The translations under genes and the position numbers were made by a program. Below are positions 51,110 to 60,848 of a stretch of 64,000 nt of DNA, piece after piece. Origin of the DNA: Legionella cincinnatiensis (GTDB taxonomy: Bacteria; Pseudomonadota; Gammaproteobacteria; Legionellales; Legionellaceae); NCBI RefSeq assembly GCF_900452415.1, contig NZ_UGNX01000001.1:1860001-1924000 (forward strand), written 5' to 3'. The number at the start of each line of letters is the position of its first letter. Within the stretch, counting starts at the first letter, position 1. The notes beneath the pieces are model-generated. The model was not told the DNA's origin. It did no database searches and worked only from the letters and a program-made list of their open reading frames with translations.

Positions 51110-53260
51110 CTAAAATTTGTCAAATACTTTCATGCGCTTATTTTGAGCAATGATTCTATTTGATAAAATTTTTGCCATACACTCATGAAATTGCGCTATT
51201 AACTGAGGAGTGGTTGCTGATAATTTTTGAATGAACTCAATGTCTATTTCATAAATGATGGTTGTTTGAGATGCGATTAAAGTGGCGCTTCTTTTTTTAT
51301 TAGTATACATAGCGATTTCGCCTAAAATGTTTCCTGAGTCAACGGTAAGTATTAATTTACGTCCAACATACACATTAACTTGTCCGCGATGGACAAGTAA
51401 TACATTCGAAGTTTTTTCTCCCTCTTTGCAAATAATAGCATTTTCTTCATAGTAATTTGGTTGGATATTTTCTTTAATAATTTTTATCAGCTCTGATGAA
51501 AATCCAATATCTGATAATTGGTTTTCAAGGTTTAACTCTTGTAGATGAAGATGTGGGTATTTACCAATTAATTGATTTTCACACCATTGGAAAGCTTGTT
51601 CACGATCTTTAAAAAATTTCAACCAATTCGTATCTTTTTCTAAATTTGAGAGATTAATGATGCTTGCATGCATAGTGTCATTCATGGAACAGAAGACAAA
51701 AGTTACTTCATTTTTTAAGGACAATTGTTTTAAGTTTTTAAATAAGATGACTAAGGAAGAATCTATATTGGTGGTTAATTCAAAATCTAAAATAATGTAA
51801 TGAATATTAGATAATTTCTCTATTGTTTTATTAATGTTGTAAACCGAACCAAAAAATAGAAATCCTTGTAATTTAAGATACTGAATTTCATCTCTATGCT
51901 GCATTAATATTTTATCTAAATCGGGTTTCCTCATAAATGATGAGTGAAAGACAGCACCTGAAAATTGGTGTTTAATAGGATTTACCATGCTGTAACGAAA
52001 GGCAAAAAGAATAGTAGAAATAACAATGCCTAACCCTACTGCAACAATGATATTAAAAAAGATAGAGGCGGCAACGATAAGCAAAATAATTGAGTATTCA
52101 GAGGCACTCACTACTTTCCATGCTTTAATCAGCCAATCGTATAAAAAGCTAATAGCAATATAAAATAAATAAGCTCCTATAATTAATTTGGGTAGAAACG
52201 CTACAGCGTGTGTACCCAAAAAGAATACAATAATAGCTGGGATAAGAGCAATAAATCCTGTGATTTTACTTTTTCCTTGTTCTTTAACGAAAGTGGTTGC
52301 GGTCACTGAAAGATAACCAATAATTCCTCCTAATAATCCACTAGCCATATTCGCTTGGCCAGTAATTTTCAATTCTTGGTTCAAATCAATCGATGTTTCT
52401 GTAACAAACTCTAAACTACTTACGTTGAGCAATAGTGCAATAAAGCTCAGTAAAATGATTAGTCCTATGCAATTTAATAAATCTAATGAAAAGAAAAAAT
52501 GAAATGAACTCAAATGAAAATCTAATGATTGTGATGTTGAAATATTATTAAATGACACAAGCATAAAACCGCGGGTGCCTGCCTCCGCAATTGTAATATT
52601 CATTGCATGTAAGACAATATAAAATAAAATAATTAATAGAAAAAAAATGCCTTGCAAAATATAGGGGTATTTGAATTTCATTTTTAAAAAAAAGATAAGA
52701 AATGCAGCTATAAGTGCAGGAAGCCAATGTATCAGTATTTCAGGAGAAAACCATAGAGCCCAGTGATGGTAATCTATTGGGTGGCCCACGAGTAAATTTA
52801 AATTTGCTGAGAAAATTAACCGCCCTGTGGCTGCAAAAAATCCGCAAATAACAGGATAGGGCAGGTAACGAATGATATTGCCAAGCTCGAATTTACCCAC
52901 TAAATAAAAAATAAGTCCGACAATAAAAGTGGTACATCCTATTGTTATAAGTGTAGTCGTAAAAATAACTTCCGTACTTGCTCCTATAGGTAAGCTTTGA
53001 TAAATAATAATTGCTAAAGTGGCATATAAAATGGCTGCTTCATCTTGAAATTGGGCAATTGCATAATTAATTTTCGAACGTAATAAACTATTTGTTCCAA
53101 TGATAATCAATGATAGGATAAATAAATTGATTATCATTGGAACATAATTGCTTAAAATACCTTGATAAATAATTGAGGAAAAAGCAATTATAGAAATAAT
53201 ATTATCAATACCTATGATCAATCCTGCCATAGCTGTCGTGATAAGTTGGCTGCGAGTCAT
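51110..53260 (-). CDS. SulP/SLC26 anion transporter with STAS and cyclic-nucleotide-binding domains
   Basis: 716 residues. About 12 membrane helices span residues 5-420. A STAS domain follows at about 440-560 (Y-I-I-L-D-F-E-L-T-T-N-I-D-S-S near 500). The last 140 residues form a cNMP-binding fold: E-G-E-K-T-S-N-V-L-L-V-H-R-G near 610 and the phosphate cassette G-E-I-A-M-Y-T-N-K-K-R-S-A-T near 645. The cassette keeps Glu and Arg, so binding of cAMP or cGMP is possible. Substrates of the family include sulfate, bicarbonate and dicarboxylates. The TAGGAAATAGG before the ATG is a good ribosome site. The sensor fusion implies direct control of transport by a nucleotide. Confidence 0.83.
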   Translation of the reverse strand: MTRSQLITTAMAGLIIGIDNIISIIAFSSIIYQGILSNYVPMIINLFILSLIIIGTNSLLRSKINYAIAQFQDEAAILYATLAIIIYQSLPIGASTEVIFTTTLITIGCTTFIVGLIFYLVGKFELGNIIRYLPYPVICGFFAATGRLIFSANLNLLVGHPIDYHHWALWFSPEILIHWLPALIAAFLIFFLKMKFKYPYILQGIFFLLIILFYIVLHAMNITIAEAGTRGFMLVSFNNISTSQSLDFHLSSFHFFFSLDLLNCIGLIILLSFIALLLNVSSLEFVTETSIDLNQELKITGQANMASGLLGGIIGYLSVTATTFVKEQGKSKITGFIALIPAIIVFFLGTHAVAFLPKLIIGAYLFYIAISFLYDWLIKAWKVVSASEYSIILLIVAASIFFNIIVAVGLGIVISTILFAFRYSMVNPIKHQFSGAVFHSSFMRKPDLDKILMQHRDEIQYLKLQGFLFFGSVYNINKTIEKLSNIHYIILDFELTTNIDSSLVILFKNLKQLSLKNEVTFVFCSMNDTMHASIINLSNLEKDTNWLKFFKDREQAFQWCENQLIGKYPHLHLQELNLENQLSDIGFSSELIKIIKENIQPNYYEENAIICKEGEKTSNVLLVHRGQVNVYVGRKLILTVDSGNILGEIAMYTNKKRSATLIASQTTIIYEIDIEFIQKLSATTPQLIAQFHECMAKILSNRIIAQNKRMKVFDKF

Positions 53261-53467
53261 TCCTATTTCCTAGATGCTTATCCCTATTTTGAGAGTAAGA
53301 TATTTTGTGGCTTTCAGCAAATTTCTTATTTAATTGTTTTTGTAATGGAATAAAGCTCCGTTTCTCTTTGCGCATTTCTTACGGCAGTGAGTTGGAGAAA
53401 TCTATTTTTTCTGATGGAACCAAGGTTAGTGAATTTTGTTTTCATCTAAACTCAGTTCCATTGCAAA

Positions 53468-56158
53468 CTAGCTGATAGACTGTTTTTCAATGATATAAAT
53501 AAGTTTTTTTTCTTCCTCGGTGGGCAAGTCAACTAAAGAAGAGGGGCTAAAAAAAAATTGTTTTAGGGAAACGGGGGGATCGAGCTTGCCCTTCTTATCT
53601 AGACCCTTTTTTGCCATGTTTCTCACATCAGGAGTTATGGCGTGGGTATTAAGAAACTCTAATTGGCTGAGCATTAATTTTTGTCGTTTCTCATCATATT
53701 TATCCCAACTATTAAATTTTTCTGTCAAATTAGCAGCTAATGTGGGATTTATTTTTTCTAATTGTAAAATAACATCAACAATTAATCGGTAACCTTCACC
53801 TGATGAAGCATGAAAACCATATGGATTTTTAATAAATGCACCCAATAATGCATTGATTTTATTAGGATTGGATAAATCAAAAGCAGGATGTAACATCAAT
53901 TGAGTAACATGTTGTACTACGTTTTTTGTATGTGCTGCTGCTTGAACATTAAACCAGTAATTAACTGCACTTACATCCTCTTGCCAATAATGATAATAGC
54001 GCTCGAGAAGCACATCTGATTTACTGCTGTTGTACTGAAGCAATAAATTTAATGCAGACATGCAATCTGTCATATTTTTACCTAGTGAATCATTAAATTG
54101 TTCAATTAATGCTTGCTCTGTTTTCTCTGGTTGCACGGAAAGTAGATAATCATGAGATACATGTTTTAAGCGGCGTAGACCTGCGGCGAAAATATCGAAT
54201 GAGATAAACGGTGAGTTCTCAGGTATAGGTAACTTGTCCAGATTTTTTTGCACGTGCAGTAAGTCTTCTTTCAATTCTGTTGCAAGTTGGTTTTGTATTA
54301 ATTGACGAGCTTGCGTGATTTTTTCAAAATCCTGATTTTGTAATTCGGCAAATAAAATTTCTTCTGAGGGGATGGCTATAAGTTCAGCCAGTAACCAATA
54401 ATTTAAGGAGTGAGTGCTCTCTTTGAGCAAATTACGGTATACCTGAAAAAATTGAGGTTCAAATACAATTGACTTACCCAAACAATAATCATTCACCATT
54501 CGTATAATCAATCTTTTTGCTGCTTCACACCGATTATAGGTATTTGTATCATGTTGCATTAATAACAATAATTGTTCAGTGCTGTAAGTAAACTCAAGTG
54601 AAACAGGAGCTGAAAAACTGCGTAATAAAGATGGGGTAGGGTGAGAATCAATATTATCAAAATGAAACTCCATCTCAGGGTTATCCACCGTAATTAGAGT
54701 ATCACTTAGAATTTCTGCACCATCACTATCGAGCAATCCTATCACAATAGGTATTGGTCGATCTTTGCTTTCTTTAATTTTAAATTTTAAAGAATATCGT
54801 TTTGTTTCTGCATTATATGTGTCAGTAACAGCTACGTGTGGGATGCCTGATTCAGTAAACCACTTTAAAAAAGGATGCATGTCTTTTCCGGTGTATGTGC
54901 TTAATGAATCTAATACATTTTCTAAGGTAACCGCTCCACCATCATTTTCTTTTAAAAATTGAGTCATGCCGGCATAAAAATCTTTTTCGCCCAAAGAAAG
55001 CATCATCATGCGAAAAATATCAGCGCTTTTTTCATAGGCGGCAGGAGTATAGAGGCTTCTCACATTAGTATATGTGTCTTGACGTGGGGCGCGTTCATCA
55101 AGATTTTTCCCGTCAAGAATACGGATTAAATCCGTACCAAACAAATGCTCACGCAACATGGCCGCTCTAAATGTCGTTAGCCCCTCTTTAAAGGGTAAGT
55201 TAAACCAGTCACGAATTGTAACGCGATCTCCTGACCAATAATGAAAATATTCATGGGCCACAACTTCTAATACGCGTAAAATATCATTATCAGTACGTGT
55301 TTCGGGGGTTGCGAATAAATTTGCAGTATTAAACAGATTTAATCCAGTAGGTTCTGACGCTCCTGAAGCATATTTATCAACACCTGCAACCATATGTTGA
55401 GGTAAATCACATTCTAAATTAAAAGTGTTTTCTTCCCAGCGCATCGCTTCTTTTAAGGTCTCTTTAGCAAAATCACACTTTGCAGTAGCAGTAGGAGGCA
55501 CGTAAAATTCAATAGGCAACTCACGATTAGAACGAGTCTTAAAATAAGTTACCGATTTTTGCAGTTTTCCTGCAACTAAAGCAAAAAGATAACTGGGTTT
55601 AGGAGTCATATCCAACCAAGTCACTGAATGGAGCCCATCATTTTGGTCTTTTTGCTCTATCAGTGTTCCGTTAGAGAGTAATACTGGATAATCTTTCTTT
55701 TTAGCAATAATGGTTGTTTTATATGTGGCTAAATTATCGGGGCGATCGTGGCAGTATAAGACACGTCGGAGACCTTCAGTTTCAGCTTTAACAAGAATTG
55801 TTCCTTCCGTTTCATACAAACCGAATAAATCAGTGTTTTCGCCTAAACGGGTTGTTGTTTCAAGTCTAAACGTTTTTCCTTGAGGAATATTTCTGATAAT
55901 TAAAGAATCTTTTGTAATCTCATATGCTTCAGGAGAGAGTATTTTCCCATTAAGAGCAATTGATTCCAAGGTCATATTCTCACCGTCTAATGCTAAATTA
56001 ATGGAGTGGGATTGTGATTTTGGATTTGGTTCAATAGTCAAACAAGCTTTTGATTGTACAGGTTTTTTAGAAAGATCAATTTCTAAATCAACATGTTTTA
56101 CTAAATAATCAAGAACCTGATAGTCACTTAATCTAAATACTCCAAGATGGTTTTTCAT
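53468..56158 (-). CDS. pepN: M1 family aminopeptidase N with altered exopeptidase motif
   Basis: 896 residues, matching PepN length and domain plan (N-terminal beta domain, catalytic domain, C-terminal helices). The zinc site is H-E-Y-F-H at 302-306 with Glu325 in L-K-E-G-L-T-type context (F-K-E-G-L-T), giving HExxH-18-E. The following Y-E-K-S-A-D-I-F near 375 supplies the catalytic Tyr. The GAMEN motif that anchors the free N-terminus is here G-A-S-E-P (266-270): Glu is kept, but Met and Asn are changed. It removes N-terminal residues from peptides in the cytoplasm. GGGAG precedes the ATG. No signal peptide. Confidence 0.9.
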   Translation of the reverse strand: MKNHLGVFRLSDYQVLDYLVKHVDLEIDLSKKPVQSKACLTIEPNPKSQSHSINLALDGENMTLESIALNGKILSPEAYEITKDSLIIRNIPQGKTFRLETTTRLGENTDLFGLYETEGTILVKAETEGLRRVLYCHDRPDNLATYKTTIIAKKKDYPVLLSNGTLIEQKDQNDGLHSVTWLDMTPKPSYLFALVAGKLQKSVTYFKTRSNRELPIEFYVPPTATAKCDFAKETLKEAMRWEENTFNLECDLPQHMVAGVDKYASGASEPTGLNLFNTANLFATPETRTDNDILRVLEVVAHEYFHYWSGDRVTIRDWFNLPFKEGLTTFRAAMLREHLFGTDLIRILDGKNLDERAPRQDTYTNVRSLYTPAAYEKSADIFRMMMLSLGEKDFYAGMTQFLKENDGGAVTLENVLDSLSTYTGKDMHPFLKWFTESGIPHVAVTDTYNAETKRYSLKFKIKESKDRPIPIVIGLLDSDGAEILSDTLITVDNPEMEFHFDNIDSHPTPSLLRSFSAPVSLEFTYSTEQLLLLMQHDTNTYNRCEAAKRLIIRMVNDYCLGKSIVFEPQFFQVYRNLLKESTHSLNYWLLAELIAIPSEEILFAELQNQDFEKITQARQLIQNQLATELKEDLLHVQKNLDKLPIPENSPFISFDIFAAGLRRLKHVSHDYLLSVQPEKTEQALIEQFNDSLGKNMTDCMSALNLLLQYNSSKSDVLLERYYHYWQEDVSAVNYWFNVQAAAHTKNVVQHVTQLMLHPAFDLSNPNKINALLGAFIKNPYGFHASSGEGYRLIVDVILQLEKINPTLAANLTEKFNSWDKYDEKRQKLMLSQLEFLNTHAITPDVRNMAKKGLDKKGKLDPPVSLKQFFFSPSSLVDLPTEEEKKLIYIIEKQSIS

Positions 56159-56386
56159 GAAAACTCCCTAATTCATGTTAGATTCAGGAGCAACAATATA
56201 AGATCAAAATGGTTATTTCAACTGAAATAATGGTTCTTAGAATTCAAAAGTGTATCGATGAGTCTAAGTAATGTGAGTTTCGTGTGAGAAGAGGTTCTAT
56301 TCATGAATGCTTTATTAAATCAAATTCGTTAAACCACATAATGCTTATTGCTTTTACAGAGCTTCTTGATGGGGCAATTACTTAAC

Positions 56387-56761
56387 TTATTGCGACATTT
56401 TAGGGTGCATAATAGCTCCTATATAATGACCATCTGGATCAATGATAAAGGCGCCATAATAATGAGGGTAATAATGGGTTCTATATTTAGGTTCGCCATT
56501 ACATGTTGCCCCTTGTTGCAAAGCTATAGTGTAAAACTGTTCCACAGCTTTTTTATTTTCTGCAACAAAAGTAATATGGCTAAAATAATCACTCTTTTTC
56601 CCTTCGCCAAACCAGAATTCAGGCTTACCTTGTTTGCCAAATCCCGCCCACTGATTTTGTTCTTTGATTAAAGTAATGCCTAACGGTTCTAAAACATGGC
56701 TATAGAATTTTTTTGATTGTTCGTAATTAGAAACGGTAATTCCAACATGATCAAGAATCAT
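56387..56761 (-). CDS. VOC (glyoxalase/bleomycin resistance) family protein
   Basis: About 124 residues. It has the paired beta-alpha-beta-beta-beta modules. Metal ligand positions are His in L-D-H-V-G-I-T and His in S-H-I-T-F. The last ligand, usually Glu in D-P-D-G-N-x-I-E, is Gly here (D-P-D-G-H-Y-I-G-A), so metal binding may differ. Such proteins often act on lactoylglutathione or small electrophiles; the function is not fixed. ATG 56761 is preferred over TTG 56764, with GAGGAG upstream. Confidence 0.83.
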   Translation of the reverse strand: MILDHVGITVSNYEQSKKFYSHVLEPLGITLIKEQNQWAGFGKQGKPEFWFGEGKKSDYFSHITFVAENKKAVEQFYTIALQQGATCNGEPKYRTHYYPHYYGAFIIDPDGHYIGAIMHPKMSQ

Positions 56762-57036
56762 CAATAATCTCCTCGATTTTTATAGCTCATAAAAATGATC
56801 ATTATCCTCCAAAACTCATATAAATTAAATTGAACGCGTTCTCATCGGCAATACTAACCATCCAATTAGTCCATCACATAATGAAAGTTGGGAGCGAGGA
56901 GCCAAAAACATCCATTAATTTTATGAAAATATTACATTATTTGAATCTTTTATATCACACATAAAAATTATCGATTGGATTATTATTGGGTTAATTGATT
57001 AAATTATGGATAAATACTGTGGTTAGGAGAAAAGTG

Positions 57037-58176
57037 ATGACAAAACCAAAGAAAATTGTTGTATTCGATATTGATGGACCAATAAATCACCATTGTGGTG
57101 GTGGCGACAATGGCGAGCACTGCAATGAGTATAATTTTTTGCCAGGAAAAGATAGAAAACAACACTTTCCTAATAGTAGCGATCAAACAGATTTTTTTGT
57201 AAGCAACCTCTCTTATTTAAAATTAACATTGGAAATTTTATCTAAAAATGGGATTCAACCAGTGATTGGCTCCCAGAGAATTCACATGTTAGATGAACGT
57301 TATAAACCGGTTAAAGAAGCCATGTATAATGGACTTAATCATTTTTTCGGAAAAAACCGATCTTATCTCAAAGAGGATATTGCTAAAGAAATAGGTGGAG
57401 AACTTGTTGGCTTAGATTCTAACAGCTCAAAGAATGAGATATTGGAAAAATATAAGAATAAATATGAATTAAAACCCCAAGATGTTATTTTAATTGATGA
57501 TAATAGAGGGTATGAAAAACCGGCTAAAGCGAGTCAGTATAAATTTGTTTTTGCACCAAGAAGAGCTCAAATTAACTCTGTAGAGGATAATGCATATCTT
57601 TATGAAACACTTTTTATGACGATACCTGCAAAAGATATTTATAACAGTGTAGAAAAGTCGAGTGCAAGCAATAAAGAAAAATGTGATTTTAAAAAGCAAT
57701 TATTAACGCACCAATTATTTCACCTCTCCAAGGTTACGAAGGATCAGTTAGAATTATTAAAAGAAAAAGAGTTGCCTTCAAACTCAATTGATATGAAACC
57801 AAAAGATACTGCTGCAAGACAAACCTTACAGGTTCTTCAACATCTTATTGTGGATAATAAGTGGGAGCTTGGCTATTTTGGCGGAGTAAGAATCCGTGAT
57901 GAAAACACAGGTGCTCGTAATATTATACCTAAAGGAATGTATGAAATTTTAAAAGAAATTGAAAAAGCTCAAAAAGGACATACAACTTGGAGCAATGCAT
58001 TAACTGTAGTACAGAATAAAATTGCTGCATCAGCAGATAGAAAAGATCATGGTTTCTTTAATAAAAGAGGAGAAACAACGCAAGCCTTTTATGACAAAAC
58101 CAGACAGATGCTTCAAGAATTACGTGATCAAGAATCCAAAGAAAAGGTACCTGAACTTTCAAGTCCTGTTTCGTAA
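57037..58176 (+). CDS. HAD-like protein with C-terminal helical domain, effector candidate
   Basis: About 379 residues. The N-terminal half has HAD motif I V-V-F-D-I-D-G-P near residues 8-15 and motif IV I-L-I-D-D-N near 150. The Asp-x-Asp is intact, so phosphatase or phosphotransferase activity is possible. The C-terminal half (about 280-365) is helical and contains G-Y-F-G-G-V-R-I-R and D-H-G-F-F-N-K-R, a domain of the kind I associate with several Legionella effectors, from memory. The tail E-S-K-E-K-V-P-E-L-S-S-P is acidic and serine-rich. AGGAG lies eight bases before ATG 57037; the frame itself opens at 56995. The 270-base gap before it has no gene. Confidence 0.65.
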   Translation: MTKPKKIVVFDIDGPINHHCGGGDNGEHCNEYNFLPGKDRKQHFPNSSDQTDFFVSNLSYLKLTLEILSKNGIQPVIGSQRIHMLDERYKPVKEAMYNGLNHFFGKNRSYLKEDIAKEIGGELVGLDSNSSKNEILEKYKNKYELKPQDVILIDDNRGYEKPAKASQYKFVFAPRRAQINSVEDNAYLYETLFMTIPAKDIYNSVEKSSASNKEKCDFKKQLLTHQLFHLSKVTKDQLELLKEKELPSNSIDMKPKDTAARQTLQVLQHLIVDNKWELGYFGGVRIRDENTGARNIIPKGMYEILKEIEKAQKGHTTWSNALTVVQNKIAASADRKDHGFFNKRGETTQAFYDKTRQMLQELRDQESKEKVPELSSPVS

Positions 58177-58273
58177 TTTTAAATAGGGACTTTTTAGTTT
58201 TTAAAGGGTTAATACTTACTAGAGTTGGCAGAGCCTTAGGGCTCTGAACGAGCTAAAGTGCTGTATTGAGGAT

Positions 58274-58429
58274 ATGGCAATACGAAAGTTATCATTAATG
58301 GTTATAAGGATAATAAACCAGGAACTCCATTTTCATCCTTATGAAGTACTCAAAGGGAATGATTTTTTTATTACAGGCAGCGCTGTAGTAACGTCAGGCT
58401 CTCAAATCAGCTGTTACTTTTTCAATTAG
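58274..58429 (+). pseudogene. Possible transposase fragment
   Basis: A 51-codon frame has R-I-I-N-Q-E-L-H-F-H-P-Y-E near residues 12-24. It resembles the second helix-turn-helix of Tc1/IS630-type transposases (consensus like I-x-x-x-L-x-F-H-P-Y-K). The frame then stops. No DDE core is present. It lies in the 321-base gap 58177-58497, which otherwise holds only open but unassigned frames. The match is by eye and weak. Confidence 0.3.
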
Positions 58430-58497
58430 AGCATTATCGATCGCTTCATTGTGTTAATCAGTTAAGAGATGCTTTTAAACAATACTCCCTCGACTTT

Positions 58498-59217
58498 TTG
58501 ACTAATGGTGCCTTAGATAGATATACAACTAAAGATGCCGGTAGATTACGAGGTAATGTTGCTGATCTTTATAAAGAAATAAAAGAAAATCTTGATGAAC
58601 TTGCCAAAAATCAATGTTTAATAAATAAGTATGTAGAAAAAATAAACAGTGAAATTGACTCAGCCGTAGGGTGCTTTGAACACAAAAATCATCTTAGTTT
58701 TACATTACCAACGGGTGGTGAAACAAAAACTCAGAAAATACGTAAAATTACGCAACTAGGTCTAGGAATCGGTAGTATAACTAGTGGTGTGCTTGCTGTT
58801 GGTGCTGTAATTATAACGCCTATATTTCCTCCTGCAGCAGCTGGCGCTATTGTTTTTGGTGCTAGCGCTGCCGTTTGTGGTCTTGCAGGCTCAACCATTT
58901 CTATTTGTAACAGTGCAGAAAATTATTTGAAATATAAAATACCGCCCAATAGTCGGGAAAAAATAGTAATGACACTATTAGCTACTTCAGTCCTAGCGGG
59001 TGGGTATAATGCTGTGTTAAGTTCTTCTTTACCTATTGTTAATTCGCTTATTTCTGGCACAAACAATGCTGCAAAAATAACTTATGGAACCGGTGTAATT
59101 GGAAAAACACTGCATCATATTCCTGATCAAAAAAAGCTAAAGAATGAAATAAAAGCAAACACACCGGAACAAAGTCCTTCCAACTCAAACATGCCTAATC
59201 CCTCACACAACAGATAA
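58498..59217 (+). CDS. Hypothetical protein with central membrane hairpin; start uncertain
   Basis: 239 codons from a TTG with no ribosome site. The frame stays open upstream to a stop at 58360 with protein-like sequence, so the real N-terminus may have been lost. Residues about 82-143 are Gly/Ala-rich and hydrophobic (two membrane helices with P-I-F-P-P-A-A-A-G between). The ends are polar, and the tail is rich in Ser, Pro and Asn. The hydrophobic hairpin could insert in a host membrane if secreted. I do not recognise it. Either a truncated gene or one with a rare start. Confidence 0.5.
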   Translation: MTNGALDRYTTKDAGRLRGNVADLYKEIKENLDELAKNQCLINKYVEKINSEIDSAVGCFEHKNHLSFTLPTGGETKTQKIRKITQLGLGIGSITSGVLAVGAVIITPIFPPAAAGAIVFGASAAVCGLAGSTISICNSAENYLKYKIPPNSREKIVMTLLATSVLAGGYNAVLSSSLPIVNSLISGTNNAAKITYGTGVIGKTLHHIPDQKKLKNEIKANTPEQSPSNSNMPNPSHNR

Positions 59218-59274
59218 TAAAAATATTCAGCCTCTATTCATTCAATGAATAAAGGCGAACATTCAATAAAAAAA

Positions 59275-59982
59275 CTATTGAGGCTTAGAATAAGTGTCAT
59301 CGTTAGGTGATGGAACATAGGAATCTGTAATTGATTTAAATATGTCTAATCGATGAGATTTACTTTTATTGGTTAGCAGAGAAAAGTTGAGCAAAGAATC
59401 AATCGTATGGGTATCCTTAACTTCCGCACTCGTTAATATTTTGTTTACATCTTGCACTAACATCTTAAATCCAGGAGAAGTATCCATATGATTTAATTTG
59501 TTACACGCATCAATAAAAGCTTGAGCAGTTTTTAATGTGCTGTATTTTTTTAGAATTATCCTTAATTGATCAAAGTTAATATCAACTTTGTGATTTAAAC
59601 TTGCAAAAGTATCCCTTTCTAATTGATTGAGAAACTTAATCCATGATTTTTTTTCTCCACCTATATCTAAAAATTTTGCAATTTTATCTAAAGTGGGAAT
59701 AAAATCTGAGCTCCAAATGCCCAGATCGTTACTTGATTTAATATAAAGGAGAGTGAGTCCGAAAAGATGTCTTGAAAATTCAGTTAATGTGACAGAATTA
59801 GGTTCCTTATCCCCAAATTTTGAAAATGCTTTGTCAATAAGTCCTAAGAAAAACTCCATTTCAGGTTTTGCTTCCACCTTATTAATGCATAAAAAGAGTT
59901 CGTTTAAAAATAATTCCCCATCTTTTCTTTTTTTAATTGGCAGTTTATCCAATAAATTATGCATTATTTCTAAATACCACAT
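59275..59982 (-). CDS. Hypothetical helical protein
   Basis: 235 residues, no signal peptide or membrane segment, rich in Lys, Leu and Asp, mostly helical by composition. The last residues D-D-T-Y-S-K-P-Q are polar. I do not recognise a family. A second ATG six codons in (59964) is an alternative start; neither has a strong ribosome site. It converges with the gene at 58498. Confidence 0.45.
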   Translation of the reverse strand: MWYLEIMHNLLDKLPIKKRKDGELFLNELFLCINKVEAKPEMEFFLGLIDKAFSKFGDKEPNSVTLTEFSRHLFGLTLLYIKSSNDLGIWSSDFIPTLDKIAKFLDIGGEKKSWIKFLNQLERDTFASLNHKVDINFDQLRIILKKYSTLKTAQAFIDACNKLNHMDTSPGFKMLVQDVNKILTSAEVKDTHTIDSLLNFSLLTNKSKSHRLDIFKSITDSYVPSPNDDTYSKPQ

Positions 59983-60102
59983 ACTTAGCTCATGTAATCT
60001 AAAAGAGCATATAATAACAAAAATACATTAAGTGATTATTAATAAATCACTATAGGGTAAAGAAATTTATCTTTTATTTTAATAACTCAAGTTGAAGATA
60101 CT

Positions 60103-60126
60103 CAATTCGTCCGTATGGACGAATTG
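60103..60126 (-). terminator. Hairpin after the UPF0114 gene
   Basis: CAATTCGTCC 60103-60112 pairs perfectly with GGACGAATTG 60117-60126 around GTAT. It lies 35 bases past the stop of the minus-strand gene at 60161. It could also be an operator for the next minus-strand gene. Confidence 0.5.
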
Positions 60127-60160
60127 TAAACACGTTCTCCTAGACCTAGAAGTAAATATT

Positions 60161-60670
60161 TTAATGTGTTTTACTTTGCACAAGCATTTTATTCGTTAAA
60201 GCAATTGCTAAAGCAGAAATGAGGAGAGTTAAATGAATAATGACTTGCCACATTACCGAAAAATTGCTGAGTTTGTTGGGATCAATAAATGTTCTTAATA
60301 AATGAATGGATGAAATGCCAATTAATGAAAGAGCTAGCTTTATTTTCATAGCACCTGCATCGAGATGATCAAGCCATTCGGGCTGATCGGGATGTGAGTC
60401 TAATGCGAGGTGAGAGACAAAAGTTTCATATCCTCCCATGACAACCATAATCAGGAGATTAGCGATCATGACAACATCAATAAGATCCAGTACCCCTAAC
60501 ATGATGAGAGTATCATCAAAACTGTTAAGATGAGTTATTAAATGAAACAATTCATACACAAAACGATAAACATATACAGCCAAGATTAAAATAAGACCTA
60601 AATATAATGGAAGTTGTAACCATCTTCCCATAAAAATAAACTGACTAATGCCTCTTTTTAAATTACTCAT
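60161..60670 (-). CDS. UPF0114 (YqhA-like) membrane protein
   Basis: About 169 residues with four hydrophobic helices (about 20-42, 58-80, 105-125, 137-157). R-W-L-Q-L-P-L-Y-L-G-L near residue 16 and D-L-I-D-V-V-M-I-A-N-L-L near 65 match the TIGR00645/YqhA family. It is an inner-membrane protein of unknown role. GTG 60679 opens the frame, but AAAAGG overlaps it, so ATG 60670 is the better start. Confidence 0.85.
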   Translation of the reverse strand: MSNLKRGISQFIFMGRWLQLPLYLGLILILAVYVYRFVYELFHLITHLNSFDDTLIMLGVLDLIDVVMIANLLIMVVMGGYETFVSHLALDSHPDQPEWLDHLDAGAMKIKLALSLIGISSIHLLRTFIDPNKLSNFSVMWQVIIHLTLLISALAIALTNKMLVQSKTH

Positions 60671-60848
60671 ATGATACACCTTTTACTCATTAAAAAATTT
60701 TGTTATCGAACTGCATTTAATATGTTGATGCTCTAATTTATCAAGCAGGGAATTTAAAATATTTTTTGCCTTAGGTCGATTAAAAACTTTTAAAATTATT
60801 ATTCTAATAAAAAGCAGAATTGATTACGGTACTATTCTTTTTAGGACG

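Noticed and set aside
56265..56290. A solo end of the MITE-like element (GTGAGTTTCG near 56273).
   Set aside because: Only about ten consecutive bases match, which can occur by chance.
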